Assembly: GCA_014237395.1 (NCBI GenBank)
Contig: JABZFP010000005.1
Coordinates: 1-64,000, forward strand
DNA from: Desulfobacteraceae bacterium
GTDB taxonomy: Bacteria; Desulfobacterota; Desulfobacteria; Desulfobacterales; UBA5852
Direction: 5' to 3'
DNA: 64,000 nt
Shown here: positions 36,666 to 45,047 of the stretch, one piece after another
Numbering within the stretch: position 1 is the first letter of the stretch
Layout: every line of letters begins with the position of its first letter
Notes under the pieces: model-generated
What the model was told of the DNA's origin: nothing
Databases searched by the model: none
What the model saw: the letters and a program-made list of their open reading frames with translations, nothing else
Translations under genes and position numbers: made by a program

Positions 36666-36822
36666 TCTTTGCTACGTGTAACCGAAAAAGATCGGTGACA
36701 GATCGACCTCTCCTTGATGAAACCATTTCGAGCGACAACAAATGGATATCGTTATCTTTACAACATTTGTAGGAAAGATTTCATGATATATTCGGGATAG
36801 GTCCATCATCTGACAGCGTCCT

Positions 36823-36862
36823 CCCAAGCCGTTTCACCGTCCTGGAACGGCTTGGGTCTTTT
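36823..36862 (+). terminator. Rho-independent terminator after aceA
   Basis: 11-bp perfect stem CCCAAGCCGTT / AACGGCTTGGG with a 12-base loop, then TCTTTT. It ends the aceBA transcript downstream of palindromic copy A. The rest of 36666-36937 shows no gene. Confidence 0.85.
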
Positions 36863-36937
36863 CATCTCCGGTAAAATCTGCTATCTCGCCAGCTTCCACC
36901 AACATGAATAACCTTTGAACAGGAGCGCACGCCTTCC

Positions 36938-38083
36938 ATGCCGACCTTTGACTTCGATCGCCCCATCGATCGCCGGGGCACCGCCAGCTTGAAATGGGAA
37001 AAATACGCCCATCGGGACATCATTCCCCTGTGGGTGGCGGACATGGATTTCGCGGCACAGACGGTTATCCTTGATGCCATTAAAACCCGCATCGACCACG
37101 GCGTATTGGGCTATAGCCGACCGCCGGCTTCCCTTGTCGAAACGGTTGTGGACATGCTGCAGCAGCAATTCGCCTGGACCATTCAACCCGAGTGGATCGT
37201 ATGGCTGCCGGGCCTGGTGACCGGCATCAATGTCGCCTGCCGCACCGCCGGGAACGATGGCGATGCAGTCGTGACGGCGGTTCCCGTGTATCCGCCTTTC
37301 CTGAGTGCGCCGCAATTGGCCCGAAGAGAGCTCATTACCGTGCCCATGCGTTTGGATGACCACGGCTGGCATTGGGACCTGGAAGCCCTCGAAGCGCGTC
37401 TGACGCCGGCGACCCGCCTGCTGCTTCTGTGCAGCCCGCACAACCCGGTGGGCCGCGCATTCCGGCGGGACGAACTTATCGACCTGATCGCGATCTGCGA
37501 ACGCCACGACCTGGTGATCTGCTCCGATGAAATTCACGGCGATCTCATTCTGGACCCCGCCAGCCGGCACATCCCCACCGCGACCATCAGTCCGGCAGCA
37601 CGCGATCGCTGCATCACCCTCATGGCCCCGAGTAAAACCTTCAATATTCCCGGCCTGGGCTGTTCGTTTGCCGTCATCGGCAACGACCGGCTCCGACACC
37701 GCTTCCGCCAGGCCATGGCCGGTATCGTGCCGGACGTCAATGTGCTGGGGTACACCGCCGCCGAAGCCGCCTACCGCGACGGCTGGGACTGGCACAGGGC
37801 CCTGCTGGAATATCTGCGGCAAAACCGGGATCTGGTCTTTCGTGAAATCGGCCGCATGCCCCCCCTGCAGACCACCCTTCCGGAAGCGACGTATCTGGCC
37901 TGGATCGATGCCCGTGGCCTGGAAATGGAAAACCCCACCGCCTTCTTTGAAGCGGCCGGTGTCGGGTTGTCGGATGGCAAGGATTTTGGCGCGGCGGGTT
38001 ACGTGCGACTGAATTTCGGCTGCCGCCGGGCTCTGCTGGAAGACGCCCTGGCCCGCATGCGGCAGGCTCTCAAAAACCGGTAG
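36938..38083 (+). CDS. MalY/PatB-type PLP aminotransferase / C-S lyase
   Basis: A 381-residue fold-type I PLP enzyme of the MalY/PatB group, which usually cleaves cystathionine or cysteine (C-S beta-lyase). The N-terminal FDRPIDRRGTASLKWEKY and LPLWVADMDF-like (IPLWVADMDF) signature is diagnostic. LLLLCSPHNPVGRAF binds the substrate, SDEIHGDLIL carries the PLP-N1 Asp, and the Schiff-base lysine is K233 in APSKTFNIPGLGC. GAACAGGAGCG lies upstream, at somewhat long spacing. Metabolic role: methionine/cysteine interconversion or sulfide release. Confidence 0.92.
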   Translation: MPTFDFDRPIDRRGTASLKWEKYAHRDIIPLWVADMDFAAQTVILDAIKTRIDHGVLGYSRPPASLVETVVDMLQQQFAWTIQPEWIVWLPGLVTGINVACRTAGNDGDAVVTAVPVYPPFLSAPQLARRELITVPMRLDDHGWHWDLEALEARLTPATRLLLLCSPHNPVGRAFRRDELIDLIAICERHDLVICSDEIHGDLILDPASRHIPTATISPAARDRCITLMAPSKTFNIPGLGCSFAVIGNDRLRHRFRQAMAGIVPDVNVLGYTAAEAAYRDGWDWHRALLEYLRQNRDLVFREIGRMPPLQTTLPEATYLAWIDARGLEMENPTAFFEAAGVGLSDGKDFGAAGYVRLNFGCRRALLEDALARMRQALKNR

Positions 38084-38089
38084 CGAGGG

Positions 38090-39019
38090 CTATCGGTGCC
38101 CTTGGTCTTCCGGTTCTTCTTCCTCTTCTTCGGCATCATAGGCCCGGCGGCGCCGGCGATAGCGCCCATACCCCACCAAAGTCGCCAGGGCCGCTGCGAA
38201 GAAAAGCAGGCCATACACATGGCCCGCAATACGCCCCAGCCAGGATAGGGGCGTCCCCTGCCGCCGGCGCCAGTCGGCTTCGAATTCCGCCAGGGAAATA
38301 CCGCTGGCCGTCTGGAACGCCTGCCCGACCGGAAGCCCGGCGGCCACATGCGAAATGAGCGCTTTCAAAAAAAGATCGCCGTAACGCTGGACCATGTAGC
38401 CCACGATGCTCCGGCTTTGCTCGTACGCCAGCTGGAGGTCGAATGCATCGGTGGGGAAAGTCCCCGCCAATGCCACCAATGGGAAAACGCGGTCCGTCGC
38501 CAGGGCTTCCCCCAAAACCATCTGCGACCGGCCGGGCAGGTATTCGGACAACCCATCACTGACCTGCTGGGCGACCCCTTCGTCCAGCCAGCGCGGCAAA
38601 CGGCTTGACGCGATATGGCGATGCAGCAATAGATGGGCGTACTCGTGCTTCAGCACCGACCGGAAAAAGGCCGGCCGGTGCTCAAACCGGGAGATATCCA
38701 GAACGACCTGGCCCTGCGCCGGCAAAGCAAAGGCCACAAACGCATCACGGCCGCCCATGCGCTGGAAATCCACCCTGCTGAAGGCCGGAATGACCGTTGG
38801 CCGAAAATCGAACGGCAATCCGGTGGCCGCTTCCAGTTCACGCAAAAGTGTCGGACTGAGGTCGGCGATTCGATCGGCCGTGGCAAGACGCCCCGGTGGG
38901 TAAAGCACGCGGACAACAACCGTTTCCAAGGCAAGCCCTGCCTGAGGAACGGCTGCCGCAATGCGCATGGGGCACAGCACCAGTATGGCGGCCAGCATGA
39001 CGCCCGCGAGACGTTTCAT
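38090..39019 (-). CDS. Peptidase MA-like membrane-anchored metalloprotease
   Basis: A 309-residue exported zinc-peptidase candidate. Signal peptide at the N-terminus (KRLAGVMLAAILVLCPMRIAAA). The zinc motif HEYAH is at 125-129 with a downstream glutamate in WLDEGVAQQ, the gluzincin arrangement. The C-terminus has one membrane helix (HVYGLLFFAAALATLVGY) and then a short Arg-rich and Glu-rich cytosolic tail (RRRRRAY, EEEEEEP), so the catalytic domain faces the periplasm. No good Shine-Dalgarno marks the start; in-frame ATGs at 39046 and 39103 upstream are alternatives. The substrate is unknown. Confidence 0.83.
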   Translation of the reverse strand: MKRLAGVMLAAILVLCPMRIAAAVPQAGLALETVVVRVLYPPGRLATADRIADLSPTLLRELEAATGLPFDFRPTVIPAFSRVDFQRMGGRDAFVAFALPAQGQVVLDISRFEHRPAFFRSVLKHEYAHLLLHRHIASSRLPRWLDEGVAQQVSDGLSEYLPGRSQMVLGEALATDRVFPLVALAGTFPTDAFDLQLAYEQSRSIVGYMVQRYGDLFLKALISHVAAGLPVGQAFQTASGISLAEFEADWRRRQGTPLSWLGRIAGHVYGLLFFAAALATLVGYGRYRRRRRAYDAEEEEEEPEDQGHR

Positions 39020-39240
39020 GAGGGTGGCGAATATCATGTCGATCATGGCATTTACATGCAATAGCGTATCCCGTATACTCATGCGACAATCGAACGGTGT
39101 CAAGATGCCCCGTTTATCCCCTCGGCCGGAAACCGTTTCTGTGGCACCGGCCTGCCCGGCATGCCGTTCCCAGCGGCATCATGATGGCGTCCTGCCCTTA
39201 AGGCGATGCCCATCGCAGTCACACATCAAGGAGAGATCAC

Positions 39241-39447
39241 ATGGAACCCGGCGATTTTGTGAATTTGGCCACCGCTCTTTGTGCCCTGGCAGGACTGATC
39301 GTTCTGTTTCGGATTTTTCGGGGTGATCGCAGCGACAACAAAGGGGGCATGGTTCTGGCCCTCGTCGTCCTTGGCGGGTTGGTGTATTTTATGCGCACGA
39401 CCTATGGCATGGACATGATCAACCATCTGTTCGAGATCATGCGATAG
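39241..39447 (+). CDS. Small two-helix membrane protein
   Basis: A 68-residue protein with two hydrophobic helices (VNLATALCALAGLIVLFRIF and GGMVLALVVLGGLVYFM) joined by a short charged loop (GDRSDNK). A good Shine-Dalgarno (AAGGAGAG) precedes the ATG. No family recognised; the size suggests a regulator or accessory of a larger membrane complex. It is divergent from the metallopeptidase gene and convergent with the bactofilin pair. Confidence 0.7.
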   Translation: MEPGDFVNLATALCALAGLIVLFRIFRGDRSDNKGGMVLALVVLGGLVYFMRTTYGMDMINHLFEIMR

Positions 39448-39541
39448 CAGGCATCATGGACCCTTCACCGGCCACTTTGAAAAAAACGGTCAGGCGACAT
39501 GTCCCCACCGCAGCCGGTTGCTGTCTGCCGCTTCGGCGGCA

Positions 39542-39949
39542 TCATTTCAGGATTTCCGAACGACCTTCAAAACGGGCACCTTCTCGAATCTGGATCGATC
39601 GGGCACGGCAATCACCAATCAGCGTTCCCTGCTGTTGTATCTCAACGGCTTCCCGGGCCTCGATGTTGCCGTTCACGCGCCCTTGGATCGTGATATTGCG
39701 CGCCATGACAACCGCCTCCACGTTGCCCGTGGCCGAAATGATAATGTCGCCCTGACTTTGGATGCGTCCTTTGACCCGCCCCTCGATGGTCAGGTTTTCC
39801 GAGCCTTCGAGCTCCCCTTCGATACAGATGTCGCGGCTGATCACGGAAAAGGGTGCCGCCGATGTCTTGGGAGCATCGTGTCCCGGGGTATTCGTCCCCG
39901 TCGCTGAGAGGGCGGGGGATTGTTCTTCAGGCCTTGTTGTCACGCTCAT
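39542..39949 (-). CDS. Bactofilin family protein (second of a pair)
   Basis: A 135-residue polymer-forming cytoskeletal protein. After a disordered N-terminal tail (about 1-30), the bactofilin beta-helix is seen as repeated short units such as ICIEGELEGSENLTIEGRVKG and ITIQGRVNGNIEAREAVEIQ. Bactofilins self-assemble into filaments at the membrane and organise wall enzymes or polar structures. Its ATG overlaps the upstream bactofilin stop (ATGA), so the two are translationally coupled and may co-polymerise. Confidence 0.92.
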   Translation of the reverse strand: MSVTTRPEEQSPALSATGTNTPGHDAPKTSAAPFSVISRDICIEGELEGSENLTIEGRVKGRIQSQGDIIISATGNVEAVVMARNITIQGRVNGNIEAREAVEIQQQGTLIGDCRARSIQIREGARFEGRSEILK

Positions 39950-40359
39950 GTCCTTTGTCGCTTGAGGGACGCTTGAGGGGCCTCCATGGTAAGGTTGCCG
40001 TTCAGGTAGGCACCGGCCATCATCTGCAGCCGCGGTGTCGTCACATCGCCATCCACCCGGGCCGACGTTTCAAGTTTCACCATCCGCGTGCCTTCCAGTG
40101 AACCTTCCACGGTGCCGCGGATATGGATTTCTTCCGAGCGGAACATGCCCTTGACCGCGGCCGATGGGTCGATTGTCAATCGCCCCTGGATCTCCAGCTC
40201 GCCCTCGAACGCCTGTTGAAAGACCACCGTCCCTTTACCATAAACGCGGCCCTTGAGACGCCACCCCGGACCGATAAGGGTTTCCTCTGCGGGCATTTCG
40301 CCGTTTTCGACACGGGCTGACGGGGTGGTGCTCTTTTTCTTTTTGCTCCAGAAAGCCAT
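39946..40359 (-). CDS. Bactofilin family protein (first of a pair)
   Basis: A 137-residue bactofilin starting MAFWSKKKK, a basic amphipathic head of the type used for membrane contact. The core has right-handed beta-helix repeats (GWRLKGRVYGKGTVVFQQAFEG, IHIRGTVEGSLEGTRMVKLE, ARVDGDVTTPRLQMMAGAYL). The start at 40359 was chosen because AAGAGGCG lies at good distance; the upstream open frame has no such start. It overlaps the next bactofilin by four bases. Confidence 0.9.
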   Translation of the reverse strand: MAFWSKKKKSTTPSARVENGEMPAEETLIGPGWRLKGRVYGKGTVVFQQAFEGELEIQGRLTIDPSAAVKGMFRSEEIHIRGTVEGSLEGTRMVKLETSARVDGDVTTPRLQMMAGAYLNGNLTMEAPQASLKRQRT

Positions 40360-40706
40360 TCTGTATCGCCTCTTTTCTATGATCGCACGGCTTATGACAA
40401 CGCCGAATAACGTTATTGAAAAACCCATATAGGTGCTTCTCGCCCCATATCGCGAAGTGTAGTAAAGGTCAAACGAATATGGACTTGGTGATGTTGCGAA
40501 TAAATTCGGCTCATCGAAACCAGGCAAGCCATTGCCTCCAGTCGAATATTATCGATTACCCCCTTGAGTTTCCTGTCCAGGTGTCTTAAGGTTTGCCATT
40601 ATTCAGGCCATCATCAATGCGGGCGCCGGCCGGATAGCAGGAAGTCAATCATGGCTCTACCTTGACGGGCCGCCCGGTAAATCCCAGGCGATAGGAGACC
40701 AAGAAC

Positions 40707-41207
40707 ATGCCCAGCACCCATACCGTGGAAATTCTGAAAAGTGCCATCCTACTGGAGAAGAAAGGCAAGGCGTTTTATGGCCAGGTCGCCGCGCAGGCCT
40801 CCCATCCCGAAGTCAAACGGTTCTTCGAGTTGATGGCCGATGAGGAAGTTCAACATATCAACATCCTGACCGGACAATTCAAATCCTACCGGGACACCGA
40901 ACGCTTTACCCCCGTGGATACCCCCGATACCGCCGACAATATCGCCGACAAGGTGCTAACCAGTGACCTGGTGGATGCCATCGCCGCCGCCGATTATGAA
41001 GCCGCTGCCATTTCAGCGGCCATGGCCATGGAAAAAAAAGCCATCCGCCTCTACGCCGACCGTGCCGCGACGGCTGAAGACCCGGAGGAAAAAGCGCTGT
41101 ACGACTGGCTCAGCCGCTGGGAGCAGTCCCATCTCAGTTTTCTGTCGGATCTCGACCGCGAAATAACCGAACGCATCTGGCACGACAACAATTTCTGGAT
41201 GTTTTAA
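40707..41207 (+). CDS. Erythrin/rubrerythrin-like ferritin-fold protein
   Basis: A 166-residue four-helix-bundle protein of the ferritin-like superfamily. Diiron-ligand candidates are spread as in rubrerythrin: Glu in ILLEKKGKAFY, Glu and His in MADEEVQHINIL, Glu in AMAMEKKAIRLYAD, and Glu/His in RWEQSHLSFL. There is no C-terminal rubredoxin domain, so this is the short erythrin-like form. Expected role: peroxide or iron handling, with reducing power possibly from the rubredoxin encoded at 59.3 kb (inference). TAGGAGACC lies upstream of the ATG and a strong terminator follows. Confidence 0.88.
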   Translation: MPSTHTVEILKSAILLEKKGKAFYGQVAAQASHPEVKRFFELMADEEVQHINILTGQFKSYRDTERFTPVDTPDTADNIADKVLTSDLVDAIAAADYEAAAISAAMAMEKKAIRLYADRAATAEDPEEKALYDWLSRWEQSHLSFLSDLDREITERIWHDNNFWMF

Positions 41208-41272
41208 AATGATGTATCGCCGGATCTTGCCCCATTCCCAATGAATGGTTCGCGGCGATAACGCACGATGCT

Positions 41273-41311
41273 GGGGTGGCCGGCGAAAATGCCGGCCACC
41301 CCTTCCGTTTT
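41273..41311 (+). terminator. Rho-independent terminator after the ferritin-like gene
   Basis: 12-bp perfect stem GGGGTGGCCGGC / GCCGGCCACCCC with loop GAAAAT, followed by TTCCGTTTTT. Confidence 0.9.
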
Positions 41312-41376
41312 TCAGGTCAACAAATTCCGTGCGTGTATCCCCCTGCCTGTCGTCTTCACCCTAAACCACTGAGGGA

Positions 41377-41390
41377 TTGATTAAAGTCAA
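41377..41390 (+). promoter_or_regulatory. FNR/CRP-like half-perfect box
   Basis: TTGAT-TAAA-GTCAA differs from the FNR consensus by one base (G for A in the right arm). It lies about 120 bp before the hybrid kinase start. It may belong to an FNR, CRP or HcpR-type regulator. Confidence 0.3.
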
Positions 41391-41507
41391 ACCGCTTTTA
41401 ACCGATAATGATTTAATAGTGCTTGATAGCGAGAACACCCATATCGATTGATAACCATTGAAAGCGAATCGCTGACGGAAAAACAGCCGCGACGGACAAG
41501 ATTAACG

Positions 41508-44500
41508 ATGATGACGTCACAAGAGTTCCCTTCATCCGACACCAAGAAAGAGATCAGCTGCCGTGTGACGCGAACACTGCTGATGTATGTGCGTGAAAAC
41601 AACGACGGAACCCTGGGCCATCTATTGGACGGTCTGTCACTGGACGAAGCCTATCTGTCCGACACCCATCACTGGGTCTCCCACGCCTTTCTGCAGAAAC
41701 TCTATAAACGCATGCTGGATCTGCTCGGGGATGAGGACGCCGTCTACAAAATGACGCTGGCCTCCGAGCGCTACCGCTCCCTCGGTCTCCTGGACAGCAT
41801 CGTTCGCCTGATGGGAAACCCCAAACTGATCTATTCCCAGGCGCCGAAATACAACAAGCTCCTCAAACGCAACGGCAGCGTCATCATTCACGATATCGGC
41901 AACACCTGGGTCCTGCTGGAAGACCGCTACCACGAGAGCGGGCAGAAAACACGCTTCGACTGTGATTACACCCGGGGGGTCATTGCAGGTATCCCCACCC
42001 TGTTCGGATTGCCGGAAGCCGATGTCGAAGAAATCGAATGCCAGGTCGCGCCTGAAATATACGGCATGCGCGCCTGGCCGGATAACCCCCGACAGGGATG
42101 CACGGGCTGCCTGTATCGCGTTTCCTGGCGACGTGGGTTCAAACCCTCCCTCTGGAAGCGTACTTTCAAGCGCCGTCAGTATTACCAGGAAGCGATCGAA
42201 GAGCTTCAGGAATCCAATCGCCTGATCCAGAAAAAATACGAAGAGACCCGCCGTCTGGCCGCCCAGCTGGATCAAGCCAATCAACAAATGATTGCTCAGC
42301 AAAAGCAGATGGAAGCCCAGGCGAAGGCGCTGATCGCTTCGGAACGCCAATATCGTGTTCTGGCGGACAATGTCACCGACGTCATTTGGATACTGGATCT
42401 GGCGACCCTCAAATTTGATTATATCAGCCCGTCGGTGGAGCGCAGCCGGGGTTTCACTCAGGAAGAAGCCAAGGCCCTGAGCCTGGAAGAAACCGTTTCG
42501 AAAATGTCGTTAGATGAAGTGACCGCAATCCTGACAGAAGAACTGGCGCAGGATGGCAAGGCAGGTGTCGATCCCCAACGCTCCAGGACCATTAAAATCC
42601 AGGAAACCCATAAAGACGGCACCTATAGCTGGGCCGAGGTGACGGTTTCATTTGTTCGCAACGAGGCTGGTCAACCCACCGCCATCATGGGCGTTACCCG
42701 CGATATTGCCGAGCGCATGCTTGCCGAAACGGCCATGGTGGAAAGCGAAGCAAAATATCGCAATCTTTTTGTCAACGGATCGGACTTGCTGGGCATTCAC
42801 GATCTGGAAGGCACCCTGCTGGAAACCAACCTGCCCTATAAAACGCAGTATGGTTGGCGCGAGGAAGACCTGGTGGGCGTCAATATCCGGGACCTGGTCC
42901 CGGACCGGCTCAAGCCGGAATTCGATCACTATCTTGAACGCATGATTCGCCATGGCACAGATGAAGGCCATTTTAGAGGCGCCGACAAATTCGGGCACGA
43001 CGTCATCCTCGAATATCGCAACACTCTCATCTACGATAGTGATGGCAACCCCAAAGCGGTCCAGTGTGCGGCACGGGATGTCACCGATAAAATACGGGCC
43101 GAAAAGGCCCTCAAGGAAAGTGAAGAAAAGTACCGGGAACTGGTTCAGTATGCCCCCGCCGGCATCTATGAATTAGACCTGCAGAAGATACGATTTATCA
43201 GTGTCAATGATGTCATGTGCGATTATTCCGGGTATACCCGGGAAGAATTCCTGAACCTGGATCCATACGAGCTCATCGCCGAGGAAAGCAGAGAGACCGC
43301 TGCCAAGGTGCTCCATGACGTTTTTTCCGGCCAGTCCAACCCCGACTCGGCCGAATACAAGATTCGCGGTAAAAACGGCCGTGAGTTCTGGGTCCTGGTC
43401 AATTCCAAAATTTTCTTTAATAACAGCGTTCCCGCTCGATCCATGTCCGTGGTCCACGACCTGACCGCTATCCGGCAAACCCAGGAAGAGAAGCGCAAGC
43501 TGGAAATCCAGCTCCAGAATGCCAAGAAATTGGAATCCCTGGGAACCCTGGCCGGCGGCGTGGCCCACGACCTGAATAATATCTTGAGCGGCATCGTCAG
43601 TTATCCCGAACTGCTGTTGCTCGACCTGGCACCCGACAGCCCCTTGCGAGGCCCCTTGCAGGCCATCCGGGAATCCGGCGAAAAAGCCGCCGAAATCGTA
43701 CAGGACCTGTTGACCCTGGCCCGCCGAGGGGTAGCTGCCAGGAAGATTACCAACCTCAACGAGATTGTCGCCGATTTCCTGAAATCCCCGGAATACCGCC
43801 ATCTGGTCTCTCAGAACAGCCGTATTGCGGTGGACACCCATATCGGTCCCGATACACTGAACATGGCCGGATCGATTTTGCATCTATCCAAAACGTTGAT
43901 GAATCTGGTGGCGAACGCTGCGGATGCCATGCCCTCCGGCGGGCTGATGACGATTGCCACGGCCAATAGCTATGTCGACAAAGTCCACCAGGGATATGAG
44001 CCGATACCCGAAGGCGAATATACCGTTCTGGAAGTCTCCGACCAGGGAATCGGCATGTCGTCGTCCGATCTGGAGCGCATTTTCGAACCCTTCTACACCA
44101 AAAAATCAATGGGGCGCAGCGGCACCGGGTTAGGCATGTCGGTCGTATGGGGGACGGTGAAGGACCATGACGGCTTTATCGATATTCAATCCGAAGAAGG
44201 CTCCGGAACCACCTTTAAACTCTATTTCCCTGCCTCGCGCTCGGAAAATGAGATCACGGCGCCCGTCTATATTGAAGACTATCTTGGAAACGACGAATCG
44301 GTCCTGGTCGTGGACGACGCCCCGAGCCAGAGGGACCTTGCAGCACGCATGTTGCAGCGGCTGGGATACCAGGTTCACACATCCGAAAGCGGTGAGAACG
44401 CGGTCTCCCGTATCAAGAAACAGGTGTTCGACCTGGTGGTCCTCGATATGATCATGGAGCCGGGCATGGACGGCCTGGAAACGTTCAAGCAAATGCGACA

Positions 44501-44687
44501 GATCGCCCCTTCGCAGAAAGCCATCATTGCCAGTGGCTATTCCGAATCTGAGCGGGTGCGGGAGATGCAGCGGATCGGGGCCGGGAGCTATGTCAAAAAA
44601 CCCTATACGCTTGAAAAAATCGGGCTCGCCGTGCGAAAGGAACTGGATCGAAACAACAACGCGCGCTCGACCGACAGGGTTTCGTGA
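41508..44687 (+). CDS. Hybrid sensor histidine kinase with three PAS domains
   Basis: About 1059 residues, cytosolic by sequence (no membrane helix seen). The N-terminal domain (about 1-225) is of unrecognised type and ends in GCTGCLYRVSW. A coiled coil follows (about 230-285), then three PAS domains (near 285-405, 410-530 and 535-655). The dimerisation/phosphoacceptor domain has His687 in GGVAHDLNNILSG. The ATPase domain has its G1 box at DQGIGMSSSDLERIF and G2 at GTGLGMSVVWG. The C-terminal receiver has VLVVDDAPSQ, phosphoacceptor Asp980 in VVLDMIMEP, and Lys in KKPYTLEKIG. The ATG at 41508 was chosen; a TTG at 41448 is an in-frame alternative, and neither has a clear Shine-Dalgarno. No partner response regulator is adjacent. 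Confidence 0.9.
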   Translation: MMTSQEFPSSDTKKEISCRVTRTLLMYVRENNDGTLGHLLDGLSLDEAYLSDTHHWVSHAFLQKLYKRMLDLLGDEDAVYKMTLASERYRSLGLLDSIVRLMGNPKLIYSQAPKYNKLLKRNGSVIIHDIGNTWVLLEDRYHESGQKTRFDCDYTRGVIAGIPTLFGLPEADVEEIECQVAPEIYGMRAWPDNPRQGCTGCLYRVSWRRGFKPSLWKRTFKRRQYYQEAIEELQESNRLIQKKYEETRRLAAQLDQANQQMIAQQKQMEAQAKALIASERQYRVLADNVTDVIWILDLATLKFDYISPSVERSRGFTQEEAKALSLEETVSKMSLDEVTAILTEELAQDGKAGVDPQRSRTIKIQETHKDGTYSWAEVTVSFVRNEAGQPTAIMGVTRDIAERMLAETAMVESEAKYRNLFVNGSDLLGIHDLEGTLLETNLPYKTQYGWREEDLVGVNIRDLVPDRLKPEFDHYLERMIRHGTDEGHFRGADKFGHDVILEYRNTLIYDSDGNPKAVQCAARDVTDKIRAEKALKESEEKYRELVQYAPAGIYELDLQKIRFISVNDVMCDYSGYTREEFLNLDPYELIAEESRETAAKVLHDVFSGQSNPDSAEYKIRGKNGREFWVLVNSKIFFNNSVPARSMSVVHDLTAIRQTQEEKRKLEIQLQNAKKLESLGTLAGGVAHDLNNILSGIVSYPELLLLDLAPDSPLRGPLQAIRESGEKAAEIVQDLLTLARRGVAARKITNLNEIVADFLKSPEYRHLVSQNSRIAVDTHIGPDTLNMAGSILHLSKTLMNLVANAADAMPSGGLMTIATANSYVDKVHQGYEPIPEGEYTVLEVSDQGIGMSSSDLERIFEPFYTKKSMGRSGTGLGMSVVWGTVKDHDGFIDIQSEEGSGTTFKLYFPASRSENEITAPVYIEDYLGNDESVLVVDDAPSQRDLAARMLQRLGYQVHTSESGENAVSRIKKQVFDLVVLDMIMEPGMDGLETFKQMRQIAPSQKAIIASGYSESERVREMQRIGAGSYVKKPYTLEKIGLAVRKELDRNNNARSTDRVS

Positions 44688-44822
44688 AACACCTTCGGTT
44701 ATTTTTTAAACGCCAAAAAAATTGGCCTGTGATGGTCGTACCCTTCAAACTCCATTTAAAATCTTCGGAAGGGCATAACCGATTGAATGCGGCCGGTACG
44801 TAAAAACAGCTTAGCCCGAATA

Positions 44823-44937
44823 TTTCACGCGTTCGAGATGTTCATTGGACGGCATCAGGGGCGCCGCTGTACGAATGCTACCGCAAGCCCCTGATAACGC
44901 GGCCAATGGGCATCTCGGGCGCGCCCGCAGGGTGAAA
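44823..44937 (+). repeat. Palindromic structured repeat, copy B
   Basis: 115-bp second copy of the element at 36549-36665, with the same TTTCAC and GTGAAA ends. Stems CGAGATG (44834-44840) with CATCTCG (44911-44917) and ATCAGGGG (44854-44861) with CCCCTGAT (44888-44895) differ from copy A by matched changes on both arms. It lies downstream of the hybrid kinase gene and upstream of a terminator. Confidence 0.85.
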
Positions 44938-44991
44938 CATTTTCTATGATTTTGGAAATCGGCCAAGGGTACAAATGTTCGGGTTAGCGAA

Positions 44992-45029
44992 GGGGGCGGT
45001 CGGCGACATACCGGCAGCCCCCTATTTTT
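44992..45029 (+). terminator. Rho-independent terminator between convergent genes
   Basis: Stem GGGGGC (44992-44997) with GCCCCC (45017-45022), extended imperfectly inside, then TATTTTT. It ends plus-strand transcription from the hybrid kinase and lies just beyond the hcp stop. Confidence 0.75.
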
Positions 45030-45047
45030 CTTCAGTCCTCCAATTGC

